Positions 10,883 to 21,122 of a stretch of 64,000 nucleotides of DNA are shown in pieces. The first letter of the stretch is position 1. Each line of letters opens with the position of its first letter. Both the position numbers and the translations under genes were made by a program. The stretch comes from Nicotiana tabacum (taxonomy: Eukaryota; Streptophyta; Magnoliopsida; Solanales; Solanaceae): contig NC_134087.1 of assembly GCF_000715075.1 (NCBI RefSeq), positions 190,061,276 to 190,125,275 of the forward strand. The letters are read 5' to 3'. Under the pieces are notes generated by a model that made no database searches, was not told the origin of the DNA, and saw only the letters and a list, made by a program, of their open reading frames with translations.

Positions 10883-11454
10883 TGTATTGGGAAAAAACTG
10901 AGTCTATAAATTGAAGATGACGTGTCATGACACATGGACTGGTCAAAAGGTCAAAATGCAATAAATAGCCAAGAGACACGAGCAATAACAGATGTGAGCA
11001 AGGGTTGTGGAAGAGGCACGTGCAATTACTCAGAAGATGCAGAGCCCGCCCCTATTCAAGACATTTAAAGCACAAAGATCAAAGGGAATTAAAGGAATGA
11101 ACCTGGTAGTCTATGAGAGACCAGATACAATATTTAATGCGCATTAAATACTAAAAACGTTAGAGAATATTTGTTTAATATCTGATTGTGTAACATATTA
11201 TTAAATGTCATTTATTGCTCATAATTGTCTCATTAAAACAAAGGCATTACATCTTCTCCTAGAATCAACTATAAAAGGAGAAGGACTCAACATCTGTAGA
11301 CACGAAATATTATTGAGATTACACTGAAATACAAAACTACTTATTACTTTATTATTCTTAGAAGTCTTCTATCATTTTCGTCTCCAAATTATCAGTAACC
11401 CGAATTTCTCTTTATTTCTAGCTTTGACCAAAGACTCAGATTTTTGGTTAAACA
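10883..11454 (+). repeat. 3' LTR of the Tat-lineage element
   Basis: Matches 252-823 over the full 572 bp with about 29 substitutions and no indels. It begins TGTATTGGG and ends AACA, followed directly by the duplicated CAATC. Its TATA box is at 11270-11277. Confidence 0.9.
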
Positions 11455-11896
11455 CAATCCCCAAAAGAATACGACCCAGGATGAGCATGCTAATATGGAT
11501 AGCATCAGCCTTGAGGACGGGGCCTATAAAGAAAGAGACCTCCAAGGGCCATAGTAACTTTTCTGCCACGTTTTTTACTAACATGAGAAGCAACAATGGA
11601 CGCAAACAGGGCAGCCACGTAAAGAGAAGACGTGAAAAGGGTCAACAACTGGCTGTCGAACTTACAGTACTGGTTGGTCGAGGTGTTCAAAGCCTCTTTT
11701 TGGTAAACAGATATGAAGAAGCGTTTGAGAAAAGGATCATGGAAGTAACTCCACCTGAAATTCCAATGTCGTAGCCAAAGATCAACCCTCCCATTGCTGC
11801 CATGATACAAGTCATGGCTACGTACACTGTTAGCTTCCCTGGGTACTCATCTAGATTGTCTCCGCCACCGCCGGGGATAAAGTTTCCACCAGCCAT
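11455..11896 (-). pseudogene. STP-type monosaccharide/H+ symporter, 5' coding part (broken gene)
   Basis: The start codon is ATG at 11896-11894, giving [12 protein letters not shown]. The first membrane helix, [20 protein letters not shown], matches STP proteins closely, followed by the GISGGVTSM loop. A 1-base loss near 11738 (TCCATGATCC) throws the frame off. The expected [15 protein letters not shown] and the [19 protein letters not shown] segment resume in another frame. A second frameshift near 11545 lies in the LGGLF motif, before GRILLGI at the retrotransposon boundary. The gene therefore carries two frameshifts in addition to the 11-kb insertion at codon [14 protein letters not shown] and is a pseudogene. 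The ORF could be opened upstream to 12007, but ATG 11896 matches the family start and sits about 100 bp below a TATA box. Confidence 0.85.
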
Positions 11897-11990
11897 GAAG
11901 ATATTGATCAAAGAAAATACTATGCAGAACAAAGAAAGGAAGATTATATAAAGTGTTTGAGATGGTGTCCTTAGGCGTGGAAAGAGAAGG

Positions 11991-12000
11991 GTATATATAG
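11991..12000 (-). promoter_or_regulatory. TATA box of the STP-like gene
   Basis: Minus-strand CTATATATAC lies about 95-105 bp upstream of the ATG at 11896, the usual plant distance. The leader in between is CT- and AG-rich. This is a positional inference. Confidence 0.5.
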
Positions 12001-12001
12001 A

Positions 12002-13881
12002 TGTCAAAAACCGAGATCGAATAGGTTTATAACTTGCAAAACTAGTCGGATTAGGATATCCTTTTATTCTTCTTTTGTCTTTTTTTGTACTTAGTATGTT
12101 TATGACTTATATAATTACCCGCATATATAAAATTTCCTAAGTTGAGTAGGATACGGAGTATTTCGTTTCATGTCTTAATTCTGTATAGAATATCCGTGAT
12201 CCTATATAATCAGGAAAATTTATGGGAAATTCAATGTAAAAAGATATACGGGCAATTTCAAATAAAATGAATCGAAAAATTGTAAACCTATCATCGTATC
12301 ATCATCAATTCATCTGTATTTATACCTATATCTATATTATATTAGTTTTAGGCTAGGCGTTACGCGTGTAACTATATCAATGAGTATATAGCTTTAAAGA
12401 ATTAGATAAATATTATCCATCTGATTCAATTTATATTACGTAGTTTGACTGGATATAACATTTAAGAAAGTAAAAAATGAAGACTTTCGAATTTTGTGAT
12501 CATAAACATACCATAACATCTGAGTGACTATAAAAGTTTAACATTAAATATAAAATAAAATATTTATGTTGAGTCATTTCTAAATTTTAAAAAGTATTAT
12601 TGGTTTCTTAAACGTACTAAAAAAATAGCATTATGATTTTTGAAACGAATGGAGTATCAAATAATGTATTTGAGCTCAGTAAATAAAGAAATTTTGTACC
12701 ACAAAAGTTACGAGATGCCTAGTTGTGATTTCTGGGAACTTTTGTGGGAATATCCATGCAAATTGTTGTTATTATTATAATATAATACTAAACAAACATG
12801 TACCACAAAAATATATTTATCAAGGACTCTTCAAAAAGTTGTTAGATAACACAAATTGAAAGTCAATACGGTCCTTTAGAAATTCGGAAATGAAAATGTT
12901 GCCCTTTGGTGCATAAAAAATTGATTAGTGACAATATACAATGATCAAAATTGAGTTACTAATATGTTACAACAAATAACTTAATTCATAAACAATATAG
13001 AGAACCGTCATTTGTTGGAAAAAAATTAAAAAGTATAAAAAAAAATTAATAGCAACACATTTAGAATATATTTTGTCTTCTTCTATTTCATTCTTATTGA
13101 TTCAACTTTGCATTTTACTGATTTGATTCGTAATACTAACTATATCTGAGTTCAGTATATTTTCTGATTTCTTTCATCTTCAATATTCTTCACACGGAAA
13201 CAAATTTATGTATCACAAAGGTTCAGTTAATTAAAAAATAACTTTGTTCGTGTGAAGAATTTGAAAAATAATAAATTTATTTCCTCTTAGACACTTGACC
13301 CTTTTTAAAACTTGAATTGCAAATTGATCTTCAAGTTTTAATTATTTTAGGATTGACCTTCTTGCTTAATTAGTTCTTAAATGGGATTTGGGTTAATTAT
13401 AAAGTAAAAGGAAAAGTTTAGACTTTATCCTAATGTTTTAGTTATTACACTTTTGTCCCAATCTATATAAATATAATATTTCCAAATTATTTTTAACAAA
13501 AAAGAAAAAAGAAAAATCCAAAACCCCCATTAAGGGGTTTGTTAAGGACCATGTGTTTATCCTCCACCACAATAAGAGTGGAGGACAAAACCTAAAGCTG
13601 ACACCGACCGTTAAGGATGGCTATTGATTTAGGTTGAATGTTAAGGGTTAGGGTTCGGGGTTAATAGACCATTAAAAGGGTTTATCGACGATTAGTGGTT
13701 TATAGAAGACAACACATATTGTTAATTAATTAAAATATATTCAAGTGGCATATCCCTAACCAAATCTATTTTTTGACCCCTATAAAATTACAATTTGACC
13801 AGCTATCTAAAAACCAAAATTACTCACATTTCAAGTTCAATTTTTACTTCTGAAAAAGCATTGGTCAAATAGTTGAAGAAG
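12002..13881. other. AT-rich host DNA without a gene
   Basis: About 1.9 kb of intergenic sequence upstream of the STP relic. No open frame with protein-like composition, tRNA or LTR was recognised. It contains the inverted repeat 13185-13260 and a short hairpin (TCCTCCAC...GTGGAGGA) near 13559-13586. Confidence 0.5.
13185..13260. repeat. Inverted repeat with about 30-bp loop
   Basis: Left arm ATTCTTCACACGGAAACAAA (from 13185) and right arm TTTGTTCGTGTGAAGAAT (to 13260) pair over about 18 bases with one or two bulges. It could be a small foldback element or a terminator-like hairpin. No target duplication was recognised. Confidence 0.45.
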
Positions 13882-14291
13882 ATGATCCAAGGATCGAGTG
13901 TGTCATTTGGGTCGAGAAAGAACTCTCACTGCAACAATTCTCAAAATGTTTGAAGCCTAAGGTAAGATAAATTTAATAATTCATCCTTTTTTAATTTTAA
14001 GGCTTCAAGTTTATTGATAATTTTTTTTTCAATTTCATTGGATAAGGTAAAAGATGTCAATTTTGGAAATGAGACGATGATCTGCTAGATCCAAGGATTG
14101 CTGGCCATATTAGTAGTTTGAAGTATGTAAATGATGCTCTTAAGCATGAAAAAAAAATCCTGCAAATGAAGGTGGTTGAACTAGAAAATATTTTAGCAAT
14201 GGATGTTCAGGTAGAAGATGATGATGATGGAAGAATTGAATTGGAAGTAGGGCAGATTCATGTAGATGATTATGTTGGGGGGGGTGGTTAA
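13882..14291 (+). pseudogene. Relic of a small GRF-type zinc-finger/coiled-coil protein
   Basis: The downstream exon (about 14046-14291) reads GKRCQFWK, then a TGA where tryptophan is expected, then DDDLLDPRIAGHISSLKYVN and a leucine/lysine-rich coil ending in acidic sequence. The order 'GKRCxFFxW-D-D...coil' is the C-terminal half of the plant GRF zinc-finger domain (C.FF.W.D), which occurs in many small plant proteins of unknown role. An upstream ATG at 13882 starts a serine-rich segment with HCN residues, and a GT donor (about 13961) and an AG acceptor (about 14045) could form an intron. The first zinc-finger cysteines are not clearly present and the first exon runs into a stop. I treat it as a decayed copy; the family call is tentative. 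Confidence 0.4.
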
Positions 14292-14784
14292 GACAAAGGA
14301 AATGAGACTGAATAAATGGATTATACTTTTGCGCATCATCGTCGAATTTGTGGCAACTTGGATGATGAAAAGCAATATCAGTTTGTAGTTGGTAGGAATA
14401 GTTTAATTATTCTAAGTTTCCTTTGTTGGAAGTGTTCTAGATCATGTAATGTTCTGCCGATGTAATGTGATATTTGATGAAGTTATTAAACGCGACTTTG
14501 AGTCATTACTCAACCAAATAACTAGTTTATTAATGGACCAAGTGTTTATTACGCAATCAAATAGCTAGTTTATTACTAGACGCATTGTCTATTATGCAGC
14601 CTCTAGCTTATTGTAATACAAAAAGGAAGTGCATCAAAACAAAAAATAATAGCAACAATGGTTAATCGACAAAAAGGTAGTTTCATCTTATAAAGGTAGA
14701 TGCAAATATCATAAATTATAACTAATTCACCGAACAAAAAATTTATCCCATGACCTGTTCAATGATACTAATAAAACTAGGAAG
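14292..14784. other. AT-rich host DNA left of the Del element
   Basis: About 490 bp of AT-rich sequence between the GRF-like relic and the GGTCC duplication at 14785. No feature was recognised. Confidence 0.5.
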
Positions 14785-14789
14785 GGTCC

Positions 14790-15338
14790 TGTAACAACCC
14801 GGCCAGTCATTTCATGAGTTACCGCTCCGTTTCTCCCATTTTTGCTTCTTGTTGTCTTGTTCAGTTGTATTATGTGTTATCAAGTTGGTTGGTTCGGATT
14901 CGAAGAGGTTTTGAAAAGAAATGAGATACTTAGTCTTTTTTAAGTGTGCATCCGGTATTTTAGGTGCTTTGGAGGATTGGGGAGGTGGCTTATGAGCTTA
15001 CTTTGCCACCCAACTTATTGAGTGTGCATTCGATATTTTATTTTTCCATGCTCCAAAAGTATATTGGTGATCCGTCTCATATTTTGTATTTCAGCAAGGT
15101 TCAGTTAGATGATGATTTGACTTATGACGTGGAGCCAGTGGCTATTTGGGAGCGTCAGGTTGGAAAGTTGAGTCAAAGGACATAGCTTTAGTGAAGGTGC
15201 AGTGGAGAGGTCGGCCCGTGGAGGAGGATACTTGGGAGACTGAGGAGGAGATGCGGAGAAGATACCTTCACCTATTTGAGGCTTCAGGTATGTTTTTTAA
15301 CCCATTCGAGGATGAACGTCTGTTTAAGAGGGGTAAGA
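14790..15338 (+). repeat. Scrambled left end of the Del element: LTR fragment plus second chromodomain copy
   Basis: 14790-14941 matches the first 150 bp of the Del LTR (ATTTCATGAGTTACCGCTC-like start). 14943-14962 then matches 60527-60546, and from 14963 the sequence matches from 60470 onward. This runs through the end of integrase (GEVAYELTLPPNLLSVH) and a chromodomain (ALVKVQWRGRPVEEDTWETE) to a stop near 15340. The chromodomain would read histone marks to target integration. This copy is a truncated duplicate with a frameshift near 15170, not a separate gene. Confidence 0.7.
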
Positions 15339-17978
15339 TGTAATGACCAGGTCGATTATTTCATGAGTTACCGCTCTGTTTCCCCCATTTTTGCTTCTTA
15401 TTGTCTTGTTCAGGTGTATTATGTATTATCGGGTTGGTTGGTTCGGATTCAGAGAGGTTTTGGAAATAAATGAGATACTTAGTCTCTTTTAAGTAAGCTT
15501 AGGTTGGAAAAGTCAACCAGATGTTGACTTATGTGAAAAGGGGCTCGGATATAAATTCCGATGGTTCGGATAGCTTCGGAAGGTAATTTCGGACTTAGGA
15601 GTGTGATCAGAATATGTTTTGGAGGTCCGGAGGAGATTTAGTCATGAATTGGCAAAATTGGAATTTTGGCATTTTCTGGTTACAACAACAACAAACCCAC
15701 TTTGATCCCAACATGTGGGGTCTGGGGAGGGTAGTATGTACGCAGACCTTACCCCTACCTAATGCAGGTAGAGAGGTTGTTTTCAACAGACCCTCGGCTC
15801 AGGAAGGGCAATAAGAAAAAAAGGGAAGTAAGGAAGGAAAACAGTATCCAATAATAGCAATACAAAATACAATACCTGAGGCGAACAAAACTATATACTG
15901 TAATAAAAATCAAAGAAGGTCCGTTTGCTTTTGGCGTTTTTCGGTTGATAGGGGAGATTTTGATAGGGGTTGAAATAGAATTCCAGAAGTTGGAGTAGGT
16001 CCGTTGTGTCATTTGTAACGTATGTGCCAAATTTCAGGTCATTCGGACGAGGTTTGATAAACTTTTTGATCGAAAGCGGAATTTGGAAGTTTTTGGAATT
16101 CTTAGGCTTGAATCCGATGGTATTTTGGTGTTTTAGTGTTGTTTTGAGTGATTCGAAGGCTCGACTAAGTTTGAATGATGTTATGGGATGTGTTGGCATG
16201 TTTTCTTGAGGTCCCGAGGGCCTCGGGTGAGTTTCGGTTGGTTAAACGGATCAAAATCATGTTTGAAAAGTTGCAAAAAAATCTGTTGTTGGTGATGCAG
16301 ACATTTGGCCTTCGCGTTCGCGAGTAGGATCTCGCGTTCGCAAAGGGATGTGGTGTGAGGCAGGAAGTTTGGCCTTCGCGTTCGCGATATGGGTCCCGTT
16401 TTTGCAAAGGGTTAGGTTCAATGCTCACTGCAAACGCGATGTGTTTCCCGCGTTCGCGTAGAGTAAATGGGAGCAGCTGGGTCTATGTTGATTTGTGCTT
16501 CGCGTTCGCGAGCTAGAGGTCGCGTTTGCGATTGGTTGAGGAGATGAAGCTTCGTGTTCGCGATGAATGATTTAAGTGGTCAGCAGATTTTTTGCTCCGT
16601 GAACGCGAGGCGTTGACCGCGTTCGCGAAGAAGGAAAGGGTCACCTGGGCAGAATGTTTAAATAACCTTTGTCCGCGATTTTGGGTCTAACTTTCACCAT
16701 TTTGAGCAATTTTGGAGCTTTTTGAGAATAATTAAAGAGGGAATCAAAGGAAAACACTTGGAGATAAGATTTATGGACTTAATTATCGATCCAATTATGA
16801 TTTCTACTTAATTAAACATGAAATTCATGAAATCTAAAGCCTAAAATTGGAGTTAGGATTTGGAATTTGAGATTTTGATTTGAGGATTTGAGGGGTCATT
16901 TATGGTCAGATTTTGATGTATTTGATATGTACGAACTCCTGAGAGCGTAAGGTTTCTAGTTTTGTAATTTTTATCGAAATTCGAGACGTGGGCCCGGGGG
17001 TCGGGTTTGACCAATTTCGGGATTTTTGATGTAAATTGATTATTTTCGAGTAGGCTTTGTTCCCTTAGCATATTTTGATCGTATAAACATATTTTTGGAT
17101 AGATTTGGAGCATCTGGAGGCCGAGTCGAGAGACAAAGGTATCGCGGGCTAGAATTTAGATCGGATTGAGGTAACTAATGATTGTAAATGTTGTCTTGAG
17201 GGTATGAAATCCCGGATTTCACATCATTGTACTACTTTGAGGTGACACACACGTTAGATGACAAGCGTGGGGTCATGCACCGTTGGGGATTGTGACTTAG
17301 TCCATCCAGTACGCCTATTAAGTCGCATATTTGATTTAGAACTTCTTGATATCATTGTGTTTTGGAAAGTATTATCATGTTTTGGGCTAAATGCCATATT
17401 TAGGTCTTGTGCCAACTGTTTTGGACCCTTAGGGGCTTTTTACTTCTATTCCTCACTATTTTTACTTTATAATTGTACTCACTCATGTTGTATTCTGCTG
17501 TTTTCATAACTTAGCTATATTTACTCCGTTTTCGATATTTCTAAATGATATTTTGGGTTGAGCATCATGTTTTACTATTTCCCAAGGGGCTTAAGAGATT
17601 CTGACTGAGTGAGGCCGAGGGGCCTATGTGGTGAGGATTATTATGGGATCGAGCTGTACGTTGCAACATGTGTACTAATTGTGATATATGAGCGGTTGAG
17701 GGCCTGATTTTGTTATTCCATGAGGTGACTTGTGATAGCGCTTGGGCTATAAGAGCCCCTCCGGAGTCTGAACACCCCTAGTGAGCGCGGGTACCCAGTG
17801 TGAGATGTGATATAGCCCGAGGGGCTGATGTTGTTTCATGTTATTGCCCAAGGGGTTGATACGAGTGATTACGAGGCAGCCCGAGTGGCCGGTTCTGTTG
17901 ATATTTTGCCCGAGGGGCTGTTTTACGTTTCTTTCCTTTTTCTCACTATTTTCATAACTCGTTTGAGCTACTAAAAGA
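15339..17978 (+). repeat. Left LTR copy of the Del element (right end cut off at the Athila junction)
   Basis: Starts TGTAATGACC right after a purine-rich AAGAGGGGTAAGA stretch and runs parallel to 60847-63170 of the right LTR at about 90% by eye. It contains a 247-bp SINE absent from the other copy, a block of TTCGCG words (16308-16640) and a block of GCCCGAGGGGCT words (17580-17915). It stops at 17975-17978, where Athila LTR sequence begins; the last 550 bp or so of the LTR are missing. Confidence 0.82.
15682..15928 (-). mobile_element. SINE (Au/TS type)
   Basis: On the minus strand this insert carries CTGAGCCGAGGGTCTGTTGA, GTAGGGGTAAGGTCTGCGTA and CCTCCCCAGACCCCAC, and ends in a GTT-repeat tail. 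These are hallmarks of the Au and TS SINE families that are abundant in Solanaceae. It is flanked by a near-perfect 18-bp target duplication (15664-15681, TTTTGGCATTTTCTGGTT, and 15929-15946). The equivalent position in the right Del LTR (near 61172-61190) is empty. It has no protein and would depend on a LINE for movement. Confidence 0.85.
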
Positions 17979-19018
17979 TTTAACCCTTTAATTGGGGCTA
18001 TCAATCTCTTGAGTATGCCACAATTCCTTGTTGGACCAATTTCGGAGACTTAGGCTCTCTTTCTCAACAATAGCTCAAGTCAACTAAGCACAAACTAGTG
18101 TTTGCAACCACTAATTCAGTAATTAACCATGAAATTGGCCCAAATATCAAACACCCATAGTCAATCTAGCCCTAAAATTCAAGACCCATGAATTACCCAC
18201 ACTAGGGTTGAGCCACAACCCTAGCTTATGGGTTTAGCTACTCATAACTAAAGAAGAAAACTAAGAAATAGATGAAGAACAACTCATATTAATTAATTAC
18301 TAGGACAAACAATAAGATTCAATGATGAAATTTAGATACAATTGTCCAAAATAGCTAAAATATTCGAACCCACGAGTGCAGCTATGTTCTAAAACTATCT
18401 GATACCCTAAAATGGAAAAAAATCTATTTATACTAAGCAAAAAAATCTGGACAAAAATACTCATGCGGGGCTAGTGCGGATCACACAAAATGGTGTGCGG
18501 TCGCACTAGGGCTCTGAGGTTGAAAATCTAACTCTCTGAACTCGGGCACTGCGGACCACAGAGAATGGACTGCGGTTGCGGAGGCTTCTAGTGCGTTCCG
18601 CATAAAATGGAGCGTGGACCGCATTGGCTTGAACTCGGAATTTTGCAACTCTTTGATCCTTCTTACTGTTGACCACACTAAATCAAGTGCGGCCGCATTG
18701 ATCTTAGTGCGGACCGCACAAAACCTAGTGTGGCCCCATTGCCTTTGTTCTTGAATGTCATGCTCTCTGAACCTCACAGTGCGGAATGCACAGAATAGTG
18801 TGCGGCCGCACTGGCCTTGTTTTGCTTGAGCTTTGTCTTGTTTTGATACTTGTGTAAGTTTCACTCCTTTTGAGCTGATATTTGGCTTCTTGTCACTTTG
18901 TTGGTCAAACTTGCAATCAAGCACAGCTTGTGAGCCTTTGGGACTATTTTTTTTATATATTTCTAATCAATACTTAAGCAAGAAGGAGTATAAAATGTAT
19001 CAAAATCCCTAGTTATCA
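17979..19018 (-). repeat. 3' LTR of the Athila element, truncated
   Basis: Matches 54815-55855 of the other LTR. The inner end is ...CTAGTTATCA at 19018 next to the polypurine tract. The outer 495 bp or so present in the other LTR are missing, replaced by Del LTR at 17975-17978. It contains a cluster of GTGCGG palindromes at 18473-18815. Confidence 0.85.
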
Positions 19019-19032
19019 ACTCCCCCAAACTT
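19019..19032 (-). other. Polypurine tract of the Athila element
   Basis: Minus strand AAGTTTGGGGGAGT directly before the LTR start TGATAACTAG. The identical tract is also found at 55856-55869, outside the right LTR. Confidence 0.7.
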
Positions 19033-21122
19033 AAGTTTTTGCTTGTCCTCAAGCAAACAAAATAAGACTCACCCCTCAAGAGAACATCCAAGAAAATTTC
19101 AGTTGTCCCAAAGTAACCTCATCTAGCATCAATTGGGACTAACAATTGTCCTCAATACAAATAAATCATTAACAACTTTTACTCTTTAAAACTCTATGGA
19201 TTAAGTTCAACACAGGAGCTTCAAGAGTTGACTCAACACATCAAAAAACTCTTTCTATTACTTGGTCATTGTGGAACCCAAACTTACACATCCTCAACTC
19301 TCGTTAAGCAAACCTCACCTTTAGAATAGTGGCACTTAGAACAAGGTTAATGGAAATTCACTCATCTCTCTCAAGAAAAAGTCACAAGTCCGGCTCTATG
19401 TACCATATGCTTGCCCCTTATGTGAGTCACTACTAATGTAAGCTTCATTCAACTCAAGATCATATAGGGCTTTTGTGGAGACATTGTGAAGGCTATTGGT
19501 TCAGGGTAGGAGCTGTTTGGTCTAAGTAGGTTCCATCTTGCCTTAAGCACTTCTTTTGTTTCATTTGGCACACATTCACTTGACTCTTTGAGTCATTTCC
19601 CTTCTTTCTAAGAGGTTAGAGAGACACACTGTCACTTTTTCTTATACATTTCAAACCTTTTCTCCTATATTTTTCCAACTTTCCACACCTTTCATTCATT
19701 GCTTTTCTTGAGTCCCTTTTTTATTCTTTTTCACATTGAACATTCTTTTTATCTTTTTGATTTTCTTTCTTTTTCATTGCCTTTCCTTTTCTTCATTTTT
19801 GTGCCTTTTTACCACTTTGTTACGGTCCTCGTCTCTTCCACCAAACATATGTTTTTGCCATGTGATAAAGGAAAGATCGGGTGCCAAGAGATGGTATCAT
19901 TTAGAACGGGTATAGGTTTGTATTATGGGTCTTGAAGGGAAAAGGTCTAAGGCTCAAAAGGGTTGACTAGGAATCTTATCATTGGTAGGTTATGGAAGTG
20001 TTCAAGCTATCATTTGGACCAAGGAGAGCCTATAATCATGTCTCAAGTCAAAATTCACTTAGGATTTCGCCTCAACAAACATTCAGGGCAAGTTCTAGAC
20101 CAATGGCTCGGGACTTGGACTTGCAATGCAATTACTCACCACACAAGCTATGGGGTCGCTAAAGACATAGAGTCGGGAGCCCACAACGACCTTAGATAAG
20201 ATTTGAGCACATACTGGTCCCGAAAAAACACTTGATGATTATTGGTCAACACAAGAGTCTCAAGGTCACGACTTTCACCATCCTAAACACAACAATTTGT
20301 TTTTGACCATAAGATCAAAGGCAAATGTGTTAGGCCCAAGTGAAGCTTTGATTAAGGCACCCTTAACTACTAACTACTAAAAACAAAAAAAGAAAAACGG
20401 ACTCAAACCCTTAAAAAGGTTGTCACGCCATCCATCATTGGGAAGAGCCACCCGGTTCACACAAAACTCCACCTTTGGAAAGAACTATGGCATTAAGAAA
20501 ACCAAAGACTTATTGAAAACTTTCAAAACAAGAAGCTACAAATCATAAATAAGAAGCTAAGAACGAAAAGTTGCAAAAAGTAAAATGAATATATACAAGA
20601 GGGGATTTGTCGAATATACAATCGATGGGATGAATATGTACAATGTAGCATAACTTTATATACATGCCCAAAGTAAAATAAAAGTGTGATAAATGTAACT
20701 AAATGTTAAAATTATATACGACCCAAAGATGAAAAAATAAAGAAAGCATAAAAAGTATCGAATATATATACAATCATCTGAATGAATCTATCAAAGTAGG
20801 GCTTACCCCCTCAAATGAAAGTTGGAATTGTCCCCAATGCCAACTCAACTAAATAAAGCACCAAAAAGAGAAAGGGAAAAAGGATATAGGGACTCCCTAT
20901 GGCCTGTCTGTCTGCATGGGCTCTTGAGTGGTCCCTGGGTCCTCACTGTGCCCGGGAACCTTAAACTGGTTCCCTGTGGCTTGCTACTGGGACTTGGGCT
21001 TGGATAGGCTCCTGAGGTGCATCATGTGGCTGACTGGAGGAGGCCTTCGGTGGGTCTGCCAACTGGATGACTGCATCATCCGCTCTGGGGATCATCCTCT
21101 TCCTCTTGGGAGGCCTCTGGGA
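19033..21122. other. 3' non-coding part of the Athila element
   Basis: About 2.1 kb between the env-like stop and the polypurine tract. It holds a pyrimidine-rich block (19630-19830, long runs of CTTTTT) but no frame with protein-like composition. Such a long untranslated part is usual 3' of the env-like ORF in Athila. Confidence 0.55.

Larger units (their letters stand above)
252..11454 (+). mobile_element. Tat-lineage Ty3/gypsy LTR retrotransposon with an antisense extra gene
   Basis: An 11.2-kb element bounded by two 572-bp LTRs (252-823 and 10883-11454). The LTRs start TG, the right one ends CA, and the flanks carry a perfect 5-bp target duplication CAATC (247-251, 11455-11459). Internal order is primer-binding site, gag, protease, RT, RNase H, integrase on the plus strand, then a long spacer and an antisense intron-containing gene, then a polypurine tract. 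An antisense extra ORF 3' of pol is known in the Tat group (Grande and relatives). The gag zinc finger C-X2-H-X4-H-X4-C and the RT motif YIDD fit that group. The LTRs differ at about 29 positions without indels. The coding region has many stops and frameshifts, so the copy is non-autonomous. It disrupts a coding exon of an STP gene. Confidence 0.9.

Noticed and set aside
252..11454. Assignment of the first element to Ogre
   Set aside because: Short 572-bp LTRs, no ORF1 upstream of gag, no protease-RT intron seen, and an antisense 3' gene instead fit another Tat-group branch.
12002..13881. tRNA or small RNA genes in the AT-rich host DNA
   Set aside because: No cloverleaf-type A and B boxes were recognised by eye; a tRNAscan-SE run would be decisive.
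14963..15340. Independent chromodomain gene
   Set aside because: It matches the integrase C-terminus and chromodomain of the Del element with the LTR following directly; it is a duplicate of the element end.
18481..18924. Minus-strand frame of 147 codons in the Athila LTR
   Set aside because: It lies in LTR sequence built from GTGCGG modules; the translated repeats (VRTKINA, FCAVRT) are a by-product. The right LTR does not preserve the frame.
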